A stretch of 64,000 nt of DNA. Origin: Meghimatium bilineatum (lineage: Eukaryota > Mollusca > Gastropoda > Stylommatophora > Philomycidae). Numbering within the stretch: the first letter of the stretch is position 1; every line of letters starts with the position of its first letter. Position numbers and translations under genes: made by a program. The notes beneath the pieces are model-generated. The model was not told the origin of the DNA and did no database searches. It saw nothing but the letters and a program-made list of their open reading frames with translations. Shown piece after piece: positions 60,101-63,422 of the stretch. The stretch spans positions 12,638,820-12,702,819 of the forward strand of contig CM067302.1 in NCBI GenBank assembly GCA_034231615.1, written 5' to 3'.

Positions 60101-60515
60101 TATTTTCCACATATTTACTTGAGACTAACGGGAATTGAACCAGTCCTTTCAACGGCACGAAATCTTACTATTTTCCACATATTTACTTATATTAGTAAAT
60201 GTCATTCTTCTTTAATTAATTTAAGAAGATTAAAACCATGACATAATGTATTCTGTTCTTCAGGTTGCATCCTGATAATTGACAGGAGTTTGAGAACAAA
60301 AGCAGAAGAAAAAATAATTATTTATATCATTATTATTATTTTTATTGGGGAGGTTGTCAGATGACATTTGCATTGTATATGTTTGTCAGAGTCGACTTCT
60401 AGAATTAGATTCCCTGGTTGGTTCCAGCGATGGTGTAAGACCAATTGAGGCCAGGCTGAGACGGGATATTGAAGACCTGAAACGTGAGAAGGAAGTGCTT
60501 TGCTGTGACATTGAG
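19100..60515 (+). CDS. CEP152: CEP152/Asterless homologue, 14 coding exons, 3' part outside window
   Basis: Joining 19100-19225, 23213-23307, 27122-27249, 29917-30608, 36447-36579, 40522-40614, 40786-40941, 41800-41939, 46023-46223, 50444-50591, 55927-56018, 56655-56821, 59226-59418 and 60390-60515 gives 2490 nt (830 codons) without a stop. Every junction is GT-AG and phase-consistent. The order of blocks follows the family: acidic N-terminus, [11 protein letters not shown]...[67 protein letters not shown] and [10 protein letters not shown]. Family knowledge: CEP152/Asterless is a pericentriolar coiled-coil scaffold that binds PLK4 through its acidic N-terminus, recruits CPAP/SAS-4 and licenses centriole duplication. 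Residues 1-~100 are acidic, ~100-390 low complexity and ~392-830 mostly heptad-like coiled coil. A family block of about 27 residues between exons 6 and 7 was not found. Start: ATG with A at -3. The symbol rests on recalled family sequence, not a search. Confidence 0.9.
19320..19712. repeat. 26-bp tandem array in CEP152 intron 1
   Basis: About 15 units of GTAAATTTATCACTTTATTC type alternate with a CCCAAATG variant. The array begins about 95 bp after the exon 1 donor. Confidence 0.9.
19740..20319 (+). promoter_or_regulatory. Possible CpG-rich alternative promoter and non-coding exon
   Basis: The first ~130 bp are GC- and CpG-rich (CGGCCGCC, GCGCGCGC, GGCGGCCCGGCC), unlike nearby DNA. About 500 bp on, ATGTAAG is followed by GTAAGT at 20320, a strong donor. 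Inference: an alternative leader exon that would splice to exon 2 and skip the exon 1 ATG. No transcript evidence. Confidence 0.35.
20726..22460. repeat. 27-bp / 24-bp related minisatellite, CEP152 intron 1
   Basis: Units with core CTTGATAAATGTGACAT have an outer 27-bp form (spacer TTTGTGTGAAT) at 20726-20880 and 21020-21250. A 24-bp form (spacer CTGTATT) occupies 21535-22210, followed by mixed lengths to 22460. Because both periods are multiples of three, long frames open on both strands. These are not genes. Confidence 0.95.
20884..21000 (-). mobile_element. LINE fragment inside the 27-bp array
   Basis: On the minus strand it repeats the [21 protein letters not shown] end of the 16.8-17.0 kb LINE. 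It splits the minisatellite, so it inserted after the array existed or was carried in with it. Confidence 0.7.
22590..22710. repeat. 28-bp tandem repeat, about 4 units
   Basis: The phrase TGGATACACTAGGTGGATGG recurs every 28 bp, directly after the 24/27-bp array. Confidence 0.88.
22711..23212. other. CEP152 intron 1, unique part
   Basis: No repeat or gene recognised. It ends in the exon 2 acceptor, ATTATTCAACAG. Confidence 0.5.
23213..23307 (+). CDS. CEP152: CEP152 coding exon 2
   Basis: It codes for [20 protein letters not shown] and a following acidic EDEE stretch. It is flanked by CAACAG and GTATAG. Phase 0 in, 2 out. The motif is the best N-terminal match to the family. Confidence 0.88.
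23440..23850. mobile_element. LINE fragments: short plus-strand RT piece, then antisense 3' end
   Basis: 23445-23560 reads on plus as [20 protein letters not shown], an RT thumb-like block found in the 61-62 kb LINE. 23575-23850 is the antisense 3' end of a different family, also at 47530-47810 and 48750-49080, ending in a CCCTTCAGGGTCGTAGGGG block. Confidence 0.7.
23880..25345 (+). mobile_element. LINE RNase H / C-terminal remnants around a 101-bp array
   Basis: 23895-24285 encodes a pol C-terminal piece ([20 protein letters not shown]). Inside the array a [11 protein letters not shown] block, typical of RNase H C-termini, is repeated. 25015-25340 continues with post-RNase H sequence ([21 protein letters not shown] in broken frames). 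All are non-functional. Confidence 0.65.
24279..24984. repeat. 101-bp tandem array, 7 units, built from LINE sequence
   Basis: The phrase GAAGAAGCATGATCACCTAT starts at 24279, 24380, 24481, 24582, 24683, 24784 and 24885 with a constant 101-bp period. Each unit contains the RNase H-like [17 protein letters not shown] stretch. It lies in CEP152 intron 2. Confidence 0.93.
25500..25590 (-). repeat. Interspersed repeat family G, reversed fragment
   Basis: The blocks GATGACATGCCGTTATATTG and CATCTATACAATTATG are the reverse complement of 13370-13425. Confidence 0.6.
25591..26330. other. CEP152 intron 2, unassigned
   Basis: No coding exon recognised. 25640-25890 has loosely SINE-like composition (a GGGAGGGAGCCAGAG block) without a matching copy in the window. 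Confidence 0.35.
26333..26750 (-). mobile_element. LINE family R 3' end (antisense)
   Basis: The minus frame gives [38 protein letters not shown] and [13 protein letters not shown], then a stop and a GATGATGATAAAG tail. Matching copies are at 37011-37312 (-), 50930-51545 (+) and 61021-62087 (-). Confidence 0.85.
26789..27047 (+). mobile_element. SINE family A, copy 3
   Basis: The order of family A blocks is intact but diverged. It starts GGAAGGAGAGCAAAG and ends GAGTTTGAGAATAAACACAG. No clean TSD. It ends about 75 bp before CEP152 exon 3. Confidence 0.75.
27122..27249 (+). CDS. CEP152: CEP152 coding exon 3
   Basis: Acceptor TTTTCTGCAG, donor GAAGGTAAAT. Phase 2 in, 1 out. It codes for [20 protein letters not shown] and on to LLHE. 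A second frame is also open across the exon; the chosen frame is the only one compatible with both neighbours. Confidence 0.75.
27285..27350 (-). mobile_element. LINE terminal fragment
   Basis: It repeats the TGACTTATTCTTTCCAGAAC terminal block seen at 4398, 17571 and 55018. Confidence 0.4.
27480..28140. repeat. 47-bp tandem array derived from a LINE tail
   Basis: About 13 units carry CCCTGCAGTGTCAGGGGTAG and GAGTTCTCTGGAGATAG with a constant 47-bp period (for example 27646 and 27693). The unit equals the antisense 3' end of the LINE at 4.8-6.1 kb. The array lies in CEP152 intron 3. Confidence 0.93.
28395..28780 (-). pseudogene. LINE RNase H domain fragment
   Basis: The minus frame encodes [20 protein letters not shown] followed by VAYQNGN and a later [17 protein letters not shown] with a later E is the RNase H active-site arrangement (first Asp, then Glu). 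It is truncated on both sides. Confidence 0.75.
28855..29131 (+). mobile_element. SINE family A, copy 4 (full length)
   Basis: A perfect 12-bp TSD, AATAACAAAAAT, at 28843-28854 and 29132-29143 bounds the 277-bp element. Confidence 0.92.
29144..29916. other. CEP152 intron 3, unassigned part
   Basis: No exon recognised. Frames of ~65-107 residues on both strands around 29260-29710 have no recognisable motif. The region ends in the exon 4 acceptor, GTTACATAAG. Confidence 0.4.
29917..30608 (+). CDS. CEP152: CEP152 coding exon 4 (large, low complexity)
   Basis: A 692-nt exon, phase 1 in and 0 out, with donor GAGGTAAGT. It codes for ~230 residues rich in S, H, N, T and P. It starts [20 protein letters not shown] and ends RHAWNKE. 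Residues from ~30036 to 30180 form three copies of a 14-residue repeat ([14 protein letters not shown] type, 42 bp). The region matches the poorly conserved, probably disordered part between the PLK4-binding end and the coiled coils. Confidence 0.85.
30036..30180 (+). repeat. Coding 42-bp repeat within CEP152 exon 4
   Basis: Three and a half units with GGTTCTCACACTGTG cores keep the frame. The His- and Ser-rich units are probably an unstructured expansion. Confidence 0.85.
30745..30945 (+). mobile_element. tRNA-derived SINE family D, copy 2
   Basis: Diverged copy of 4505-4710. The B-box is degraded to GCGGTTTTGAATC. The body GAGTTACGTGCTGTGAGTG is kept. Confidence 0.72.
31104..31705. repeat. 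45-bp minisatellite, about 13 units, CEP152 intron 4
   Basis: The unit AGGATATCCGACAAGGGGGA followed by a GAGTGCTGCAGTAACAAA half repeats every 45 bp. One late unit is 44 bp. The first unit follows TTTTCAG, so the array looks like an exon, but joining exon 4 directly to 36447 gives the better family alignment. Confidence 0.93.
31706..32632. other. CEP152 intron 4, unassigned
   Basis: A pyrimidine-rich stretch (about 31900-32050) and unassigned sequence. No exon supported. Confidence 0.4.
32646..32922 (+). mobile_element. SINE family A, copy 5 (full length)
   Basis: A perfect 13-bp TSD, AGATACAAATTCT, at 32633-32645 and 32923-32935. Confidence 0.92.
32985..33175 (-). mobile_element. LINE 3'-end fragment (antisense)
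   Basis: In reverse it encodes a [19 protein letters not shown] basic block and ends at TCTATCTATTGTC. A related copy is at 38578-38770. Confidence 0.55.
33247..36372. repeat. 51-bp minisatellite with higher-order structure, CEP152 intron 4
   Basis: About 60 units of AGATGCAGTCTTCCCTAG plus a GATATGGTAGGGGTACAC half, 51 bp each. Variants are GGTAGGGG, GGTAGTGG, GATAGTGG and GATAGGGG, plus TACACTCT or TACACATT. Four units carry a 15-bp internal duplication, marked by GATTGCAGACCC at 33465, 33888, 34719 and 35550. The first and last units share the unusual GATAAGGATACAC variant. Frames of over 1000 codons are open on both strands only because 51 is divisible by three. Confidence 0.97.
36447..36579 (+). 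CDS. CEP152: CEP152 coding exon 5
   Basis: Acceptor TTTTTAAAAATTAG, donor AAAGGTACAG. Phase 0 in, 1 out. It codes for [20 protein letters not shown] and ends VQFFSK. The YKVQYQKP block matches the family at the expected distance from WNKE of exon 4. The start could also be 36456, using the next AG in the same frame. Confidence 0.85.
36720..36995 (-). mobile_element. LINE 3'-end fragment (antisense)
   Basis: The minus frame contains a basic [10 protein letters not shown] block and ends at a CTATTGTCTTTTCC terminus like the 18.5 kb and 53.3 kb copies. Confidence 0.6.
37011..37320 (-). mobile_element. LINE family R 3' end (antisense)
   Basis: The minus frame gives [40 protein letters not shown] and [13 protein letters not shown] then a stop. 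It is 5'-truncated at the KTNV block. Confidence 0.82.
37646..37729. repeat. (AT)n microsatellite
   Basis: About 40 AT dinucleotides, then CATACATA and CATGCATG runs to about 37770. Confidence 0.97.
38095..38385. repeat. TCTA/TTTC pyrimidine-rich microsatellite
   Basis: Interrupted TCTG, TCTA and TTTCTA units form a polypyrimidine run. It lies in CEP152 intron 5. Confidence 0.95.
38578..38850 (-). mobile_element. LINE 3'-end fragment (antisense)
   Basis: It starts CTATCTATCTATCGTC and has the same block order as 32985-33175. Confidence 0.55.
38945..39095 (-). mobile_element. SINE family B copy
   Basis: TCTTCTTC run, then GTGCATTCTAAAAC, TAGATTTCCAACAGG, TAGTCCATAGAATGGAAATG and CCAATGACCCAACACATC, in family B order. 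Confidence 0.75.
39290..39630. repeat. 17-bp tandem array, about 20 units
   Basis: Units AAATGGATAGTATTCTC / AAATGGATAATATTCTC with some deletions. It lies in CEP152 intron 5. Confidence 0.92.
39633..39914 (+). mobile_element. SINE family A, copy 6
   Basis: Near-complete copy ending GAGAACGAACGCAGAAGAAG. It inserted at the end of the 17-bp array. TSD not obvious. Confidence 0.8.
40080..40412 (+). mobile_element. LINE C-terminus with Cys-His knuckle
   Basis: Broken frames give [18 protein letters not shown] and later [20 protein letters not shown], then a stop. The C-x2-C...H arrangement is the C2H2-like knuckle found at the end of some LINE polyproteins. Confidence 0.65.
40522..40614 (+). 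CDS. CEP152: CEP152 coding exon 6
   Basis: Acceptor TCACTCGTCAG; donor CAAGGTGATT is modest. Phase 1 in, 1 out. It codes for [20 protein letters not shown]. The beginning matches the family start of the coiled-coil region (NMxxxxL). The end is the least certain boundary of the model, because the family has about 27 further residues before exon 7. Confidence 0.65.
40786..40941 (+). CDS. CEP152: CEP152 coding exon 7
   Basis: Acceptor GTTGAAAG, donor AATGGTTTGT. Phase 1 in, 1 out. It codes for coiled coil: [20 protein letters not shown] then [20 protein letters not shown]. The last ten bases of the exon are the start of the 34-bp intronic array. Confidence 0.87.
40931..41565. repeat. 34-bp array that begins at the exon 7 donor
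   Basis: The unit ATTGCTAATGGTTTGTTTAA followed by TTATTGTGTCTGTC starts with the last ten exonic bases, so every unit repeats the donor context AATG/GTTTGT. About five units precede and ten follow a LINE tail. Later units carry TATAATTAATG. Confidence 0.92.
41111..41203 (-). mobile_element. 93-bp truncated LINE tail inside the 34-bp array
   Basis: CTATCTATCTATACGC, then the antisense GGAAGAGTTCTCTGGAGATGG tail. It is flanked by CATTGCTAAT at 41101-41110 and 41204-41213, which may be a TSD or simply the array unit. Confidence 0.7.
41800..41939 (+). CDS. CEP152: CEP152 coding exon 8
   Basis: A T-rich tract and GTCAAG acceptor; donor GAGGTTTGTG. Phase 1 in, 0 out. It codes for coiled coil with [20 protein letters not shown] then [14 protein letters not shown], which aligns with the LEAQ...L repeat of the family. 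Confidence 0.85.
42000..43905. repeat. 35-bp / 26-bp mixed minisatellite, CEP152 intron 8
   Basis: Both unit lengths share TTTTTGTTGAACTCAATCTG and CTCATG. The longer one adds TGTGTGTTT. Long and short units are interleaved. A block with rare variants (TTAACTAAATCTG, then AACTTAATCTG, then AACTCAACCTG) occurs at 42521 and again at 43262, showing a ~741-bp internal duplication. Confidence 0.95.
44066..44545. repeat. 27-bp minisatellite, CEP152 intron 8
   Basis: About 17 units of GAGTGAATCTTTGTCTTGTT plus TTGATAT or TTGGTGT. The 9-codon period keeps frames open on both strands ([18 protein letters not shown]). Not a gene. Confidence 0.93.
44870..44926 (+). mobile_element. LINE tail fragment
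   Basis: CTTATGGGAATG and AGTTTCTAATCAAGAATCA match positions 39-92 of the window. Confidence 0.5.
45100..45380 (+). mobile_element. SINE family C, copy 1
   Basis: Head TAGCTCAGCCAGCAGAGG with a GGCTGGAAACTAAGATTGG block, then a middle GTGCTGAAGTCAGAGATGCC that resembles SINE A, then a tail (AGCAGCATTCATTAAG to CGAGAAGAAGAA) identical in order to the LINE 3' end at 14206-14283. A 17-G run lies at 45130. Confidence 0.8.
45515..46015 (-). mobile_element. LINE pol 3' fragment abutting CEP152 exon 9
   Basis: The minus frame gives [50 protein letters not shown] and a Trp/Arg-rich end near the stop at about 45519. This is the thumb and C-terminus of a non-LTR polymerase. Its 5' truncation point lies only a few bases before the exon 9 acceptor at 46022. 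Confidence 0.82.
46023..46223 (+). CDS. CEP152: CEP152 coding exon 9
   Basis: Acceptor TTCCACGTCTGACAG, donor CAGGTAAGG. Phase 0 in and out, 67 codons. Coiled coil [20 protein letters not shown], then [20 protein letters not shown] and [13 protein letters not shown], the best coiled-coil match to CEP152. Confidence 0.92.
46236..47035. repeat. 76-bp array starting 12 bp after the exon 9 donor
   Basis: About 11 units of TGGATGAAAGTTTATGAGAG, GACATGGATGACACATC and TTGTATCCATAGTTTCTG. Early units are 72-75 bp. Confidence 0.93.
47385..47835 (+). mobile_element. LINE 3' end
   Basis: Broken frames give [20 protein letters not shown], then [13 protein letters not shown] and [15 protein letters not shown] blocks, and end at CCCTATGACCCTGAAGGGTT. 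Same family as 23575-23850 (-) and 48655-49085 (+). Confidence 0.75.
47836..48360. other. CEP152 intron 9, unassigned
   Basis: No repeat or exon recognised. Confidence 0.4.
48365..48605 (+). mobile_element. SINE family C, copy 2
   Basis: GGCTGGAAACTAAGATTGG, CCTGCTCAAGCAAGCACAGG and GAAATCAGAGATACCAG in family C order. The GAA-rich tail is missing, but a matching tail piece lies at 49095-49122 beyond a LINE fragment. Confidence 0.75.
48655..49085 (+). mobile_element. LINE 3' end
   Basis: Second plus-strand copy of the 47.4 kb family, with a 15-G run near 48897. It lies between the body and tail of the family C sequence, suggesting insertion into that SINE. Confidence 0.7.
49195..50430. repeat. 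33-bp minisatellite, about 37 units, ending at exon 10
   Basis: The unit TTCTTAGAGTCTAGTGATTG plus TGAGATGTGTCTG recurs every 33 bp. The 11-codon period gives a 327-residue frame ([11 protein letters not shown]), an artefact. The last unit ends about 15 bases before the exon 10 acceptor. Confidence 0.96.
50444..50591 (+). CDS. CEP152: CEP152 coding exon 10
   Basis: Acceptor GCATAATTTCAG, donor AAGTGTATGT. Phase 0 in, 1 out. It codes for [20 protein letters not shown] then [20 protein letters not shown], a highly characteristic CEP152 segment. Confidence 0.92.
50930..51545 (+). mobile_element. LINE family R 3' end
   Basis: [25 protein letters not shown] and [13 protein letters not shown] with frameshifts, then a stop and GATGATGAT. 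Plus-strand copy of the 61 kb LINE. Confidence 0.8.
51550..51725 (+). repeat. Interspersed repeat family G, copy 2
   Basis: Same order of blocks as 13205-13350. Confidence 0.65.
51726..52255. other. CEP152 intron 10, unassigned
   Basis: No repeat or exon recognised. Confidence 0.4.
52258..52408 (+). mobile_element. SINE family B copy, within duplicated flanks
   Basis: GATGGATGTGTCGGGCCATT to GAGTTTGAGAATGAACGC. The flanks share GACCTAGGTTAATATTATCA at 52218 and 52430, larger than a normal TSD. Confidence 0.78.
52568..52724 (-). mobile_element. SINE family B, copy 5 (full length)
   Basis: A perfect 13-bp TSD, GGAAGTCCTATTC, at 52555-52567 and 52725-52737 defines a 157-bp element. Confidence 0.92.
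52900..53375 (+). mobile_element. LINE pol C-terminal ORF (154 codons)
   Basis: The open frame starts at about 52906: [57 protein letters not shown] and an [12 protein letters not shown] end. This is the thumb and C-terminus only, with no RT core. Same family as 18515-18735 (-). Confidence 0.8.
53395..53815 (+). mobile_element. LINE 3' end running into a GATA tail
   Basis: Broken frames give an [17 protein letters not shown] block and [17 protein letters not shown], then CATCTCCAGAAAACTCTTC and GGTAGATAGATAGAT. It is related to the 4.8-6.1 kb LINE. Confidence 0.72.
53816..54358. repeat. GATAA pentanucleotide satellite
   Basis: About 540 bp of ATAAG units with scattered ATACA and TTAGA variants. 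It directly follows the GATA tail of the LINE at 53.4-53.8 kb, which probably seeded it. It lies in CEP152 intron 10. Confidence 0.97.
54583..54690 (-). mobile_element. SINE family B fragment
   Basis: TTTTCAAACTCATCTTAGAT, TCTTGTAGCACGATGGT and TACAGTCCAGACAAC in family order, diverged. Confidence 0.5.
55018..55440 (-). mobile_element. LINE 3' end (antisense)
   Basis: The minus frame gives [20 protein letters not shown], then a [17 protein letters not shown] block, and ends at ACATATTCTTTCCAGAACG. Thumb-like LINE C-terminus. Confidence 0.78.
55541..55678 (-). mobile_element. SINE family B copy
   Basis: TTCATTTTCAAACTCCCACC, TACTAGATTTCTAGC, TAGTCCAGAGAACAGAAATG and CAATGATCCGACACATTTGA. A 13-G run precedes it at 55526. 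Confidence 0.75.
55927..56018 (+). CDS. CEP152: CEP152 coding exon 11
   Basis: Acceptor ATCCTGACAG, donor CAGGTATGT. Phase 1 in, 0 out. It codes for [20 protein letters not shown] then [10 protein letters not shown], matching the family (S-Q-E...L-Q...Q-L-Q-Q-A). Confidence 0.88.
56075..56588. repeat. 36-bp minisatellite, CEP152 intron 11
   Basis: About 14 units of TTTATACAAACTTATGTCCT plus TCATTTAGTTTCATAT. It starts about 57 bp after the exon 11 donor and ends about 66 bp before exon 12. Long frames ([12 protein letters not shown]) are artefacts. Confidence 0.95.
56655..56821 (+). CDS. CEP152: CEP152 coding exon 12
   Basis: Acceptor CACTGATAG, donor AACAGGTATAC. Phase 0 in, 2 out. It codes for [20 protein letters not shown] then [16 protein letters not shown]. 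The DLGI-K motif is conserved in the family. The 3' half is duplicated just downstream. Confidence 0.88.
56919..57070 (+). pseudogene. Duplicate of the 3' half of exon 12 plus donor
   Basis: A 152-bp tandem copy of 56767-56918, nearly identical, including GACAGACCTTGGAATCAGGA and the AACAGGTATAC donor. It has no acceptor of its own, so it should stay intronic. Confidence 0.85.
57172..57425 (+). mobile_element. tRNA-derived SINE family E
   Basis: An A-box-like CGTGTGGTTAGAATGCC and a B-box-like AGATTCAATCC about 40 bp later form a tRNA-like head. A ~190-bp body ends at AATATGCAGTAACGAATG. Single copy here, so the call rests on the promoter boxes. Confidence 0.55.
57830..58095 (+). mobile_element. 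LINE 3' end
   Basis: The plus strand gives a broken [20 protein letters not shown] block and a [18 protein letters not shown] end. C-terminus of a non-LTR element. Confidence 0.6.
58255..58890. repeat. 34-bp minisatellite, CEP152 intron 12
   Basis: About 18 units of TTCACAGGTTGTCATATTTA plus GTGACGATGATGAT. CCTAAG and TTAAG variants alternate, suggesting unit pairs. Confidence 0.95.
59020..59182 (-). mobile_element. SINE family B copy
   Basis: TTCATTTTCAAACTCCTCCT, TCTTGTAGCAGGACATTGG and AATGGCCCGACACATCTGAC in family order. It ends about 45 bp before exon 13. Confidence 0.82.
59226..59418 (+). CDS. CEP152: CEP152 coding exon 13
   Basis: Acceptor TATTTTTCCTGTCAG, donor AAGGTGTGT. Phase 2 in, 0 out. 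It codes for coiled coil: [20 protein letters not shown], then [20 protein letters not shown]. The junction codon gives Arg, continuing SVN-R. Confidence 0.88.
59464..59962. repeat. 50-bp tandem repeat split by a SINE
   Basis: Units of TTTACTTATGGTAGGAAATT plus TCATTCTTCTTACGATTTTC recur on both sides of the SINE at 59571-59827, about five in all. Confidence 0.88.
59571..59827 (-). mobile_element. SINE family A, copy 7 (full length, 257 bp)
   Basis: A perfect 12-bp TSD, AAATATTTACTT, at 59559-59570 and 59828-59839. It inserted into the 50-bp array, giving a relative age. Confidence 0.93.
59968..60185. repeat. 68-bp tandem repeat with tRNA T-arm-like motif, 3 units
   Basis: The phrase AACGGGAATTGAACC starts at 59991, 60059 and 60127. 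In reverse it reads GGTTCAATTCCCGTT, a pol III B-box / T-arm-like sequence. A similar motif lies at 40640-40660. Confidence 0.85.
60236..60312 (+). mobile_element. SINE family A 3' fragment
   Basis: CATGACATAATGTATTCTG to GAGTTTGAGAACAAAAGC. Only the tail is present. Confidence 0.6.
60390..60515 (+). CDS. CEP152: CEP152 coding exon 14 (last in window)
   Basis: Acceptor TTTGTCAG, donor GAGGTATGG. Phase 0 in and out, 42 codons: [20 protein letters not shown] then [20 protein letters not shown]. Coiled coil. No further exon is recognised before 64000, so the gene continues outside. Confidence 0.82.
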
Positions 60516-61020
60516 GTATGGAATGTTTGTGAGTCTATTTCTTTGAACACACTCAGTTCTAATCTGTCCATGGTTTTCTCAATATTCTTCTATAAAATCA
60601 CATTTCTTTTATGAATAAACTTTCCTTTGGGGCTACTGACCCCTACTAGGCATCTTCACAGGTAGCGGATAGCAGAACAGTCTCCAGAGAAGTCATCTAC
60701 GATTAAAGTTAGAATTTCTCTGGACAAATAAGCAGTTGCAGAAGAAATGGGTGTTGCTGCCTACCAGGATGGGATATGAGACGGCGCTGATATTTCTATT
60801 GAAGTACCCCATGTCCATATGTCCAGTGATGTGCAGCATTAAAGGGGTATGGTAAGGTTAGGGAGCTGGGTATGGTTAGGGAAAAATTCCCGGACAGGAA
60901 AGGCTCAACAGTCCATTTTAAGACAACTTTCCTAGGAGAGAACACTCTGAATACAAACAACTGCTGCCTTGCAGTTACCATTTGGAGAGGAAAAGTCTAT
61001 AACAGACATCATCATCATCA
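60516..61020. other. CEP152 intron 14 start, unassigned
   Basis: No repeat or exon recognised. Confidence 0.4.
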
Positions 61021-62087
61021 TCAGGTGCCATGCCGGGTGGCGTAGGCGGTCATGGCTCTCCACAGCTCTCTGTCCACAGTATTATGTATCAAGGTTGTTG
61101 TTGTTTCTTTGCCATGCCAGGTTGTCAAACTGTCTAATATTTTCTCACGTTGTCGCCCTCTGTCTCTGGTGCCTTCAATCTTGCCTGTTGTGATTATGTT
61201 CTCTAAACCTGCCTGTCTCATGAAGTGGCCAAAAAAAGAAGATTGCCTTTTTCTTATATTGTTGATTAAGGTCCGTTTCGCATTTAACTCTTTTAACACC
61301 CCTACATTAGTTTTTCTGGCAGTCCATGGTATTCTCAGCATTCTTCTGTAGAACCACATCTCTGTTGCCTCCAATCTCCCACTTTCCAGTTTGTTTATTG
61401 TCCAAGACTCGCACGCATATGTTAGTATAGGGGTTATATAGCACTGCAGAACTCTCTTTCTCACCTCTAATGACAAGGTCATATTACACAGTATATTTTT
61501 CATTTTTCTGAATGTTGTTTTTGCCTGTCCTATTCTGCATCTTATTTCTGTTGAACATCTTCCATCTGCTGTTATAATTGTACCTAGATATTTGAATTGG
61601 TGGACCTGTTTTAATACTATATCATTCACTATGATCTTGCAAGGTGTGTTATTTTCTTTCTTTAAAATAACCATTACTTCTGTTTTCTTGATATTTAGGA
61701 AGAGGCCTTTCTCTTTGCTTTCTGTGACTACTACTTTAATTAAGTTTTGACGGTCTTCCTCACTTTTTGCAATCAGAACAGTGTCATCCGCATATCTCAA
61801 ATTATTTATGTTATGTCCTCCCACTGATATTCCTGGGATATCTACTATTGCACGCAATATGTTTTCTCTGTATAGAGAGAACAGGTCTGGTGAAAGCACG
61901 CATCCCTGTCTGACTCCTTGTTTTATTTGTTGATAAGGGCTAAATTGCTTTCCTACTCTTATTGCTGCTGTTTGTTGCCAGTACATGTTCTTGATTATTC
62001 TTAAATCCTTGCTGTCAATGTTCAGATTCTCTAGCATGTGTATAATTTCGCTATGTTTAACTTTGTCAAAAGCTTTAGTGTAATCTA

Positions 62088-63422
62088 CGAGGGGGAGTCA
62101 ATAAGTAAGTCACAAATTGATGTTGGATGGCAGGAAAATGCAGTAGGTGGTTTCTAAAGCTGTTTATAGTTGATATCATCATAGAACTTTATGTTTATGT
62201 TCGCTAGATGGCGCTAGCTGTACCTTGCGCATGCGCAGCACAAAAAACAAAATGGCTACTGTACTTACAGAGTGTACAATCAATGAACAACGTGCTGTTG
62301 TGCGTTTTTTATGGGCAAAAGGACTGCCTGCAAAAGACATTCATAAAGAAATGCTTCCTGTTTATGCTGACAATTGTTTGTCCCGTAAAGCGGTGCACAG
62401 CTGGGTAAAAAAATTTTCTCAAGGAGACTCTAAAATTGTTGATGAAATCTGATCTGGTCGTGCTGTTGAAATTGCAACAGACGCATCTGTGCAGCGGGTT
62501 GAGGAGATGATTCGAGGTGACAGACGAGTAACGATAGACGCTGTAGCAGCTGCAATAGGGTGCTCACATGGTTCAGCATACAGCATCATGCATGACCGAT
62601 TGAAATTTAAGAAAGTGTGTTCAAGGTGGGTGCCCAGACAATTGACGGACGAACACAAAATGAACCGATTAGGCTTGTCATTGGAGCATCTCTGTCAATA
62701 CGCAAATGAAGGAGAAGACATGATGAACAGGATTATTACTGGGGACGAATCATGGGTGCATCACTACCAGCCTGAATCAAAGCGTGCTTCAATGCAATGG
62801 AAACATCCTTCTTCGCCTTGTGTCCAAAAATTCAAGGTTACACCATCAGCAGGGAAGGTTATGCTGACAGTGTTCTGGGATTGTCAAGGAGTGCTTTTAA
62901 CCAATTTCAAAAAGAAAGGTGACAATGTGAATTCTGAATCATACTGTGAAGTTCTATCAGTGCTTCGGGATGCAATTCGAAGAAAACGTCCAGGGCTGCT
63001 GACTAGAGGAGTGCTACTCCTTCATGACAATGCTAGACCACATACGGCTCGATTAACTCAGGAGAAAATAAAAAATCTTGGTTGGAAAATTCTGGAACAT
63101 CCTCCTTACAGCCCCGATTTAGCCCCTAGTGATTTTCACCTTTTTGGTCCACTAAAAACGCACCTTGGCGGGAAGCATTTCGCGACTGACGCAGAAGTTG
63201 AATGTGAAGTGAAAATGTGGCTTAAAAAGCAGAGCACGCAGTTCTACGCAGCAGGTTTGGGAGGACTCATAAAACGATGGGATAAATGCATCAATGTTGG
63301 TGGAAATTATGTTGAGAAGTAAAGGGATAATGTATGTGTAAAAATAAACAGTTTTCAGGTTTTTATCGTCTTCAGTTTTTTTCTAAAGAGCCATTTGTGA
63401 CTTACTTATTGACTCCCCCTCG
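62088..63422 (+). mobile_element. mariner transposon, 1335 bp, with 30-bp perfect TIRs
   Basis: The left end CGAGGGGGAGTCAATAAGTA and its continuation to 62117 are matched perfectly in reverse by 63393-63422. TA dinucleotides flank it (62086-62087 and 63423-63424), the Tc1/mariner target duplication. Removing the element plus one TA reconnects the LINE frame around FIDYTKAFDKV. The perfect TIRs mean recent insertion. Confidence 0.96.
62252..63322 (+). pseudogene. mariner transposase with one premature stop
   Basis: Frame of 356 codons from ATG 62252 to TAA 63320-63322, interrupted only by an in-frame TGA at 62450-62452 (codon 67). The N-terminal helix-turn-helix region (LPAKDIHKEMLPVY, AVHSWVKKF) precedes the break. 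The catalytic domain has WVPRQL at about 126, Asp165 (TGDESW), Asp259 (LLHDNARPHT) and Asp294 (YSPDLAPSD), 34 residues between the last two, the DD34D mariner signature. Family role: cut-and-paste at TA. As it stands the full protein cannot be made without readthrough. Confidence 0.93.
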
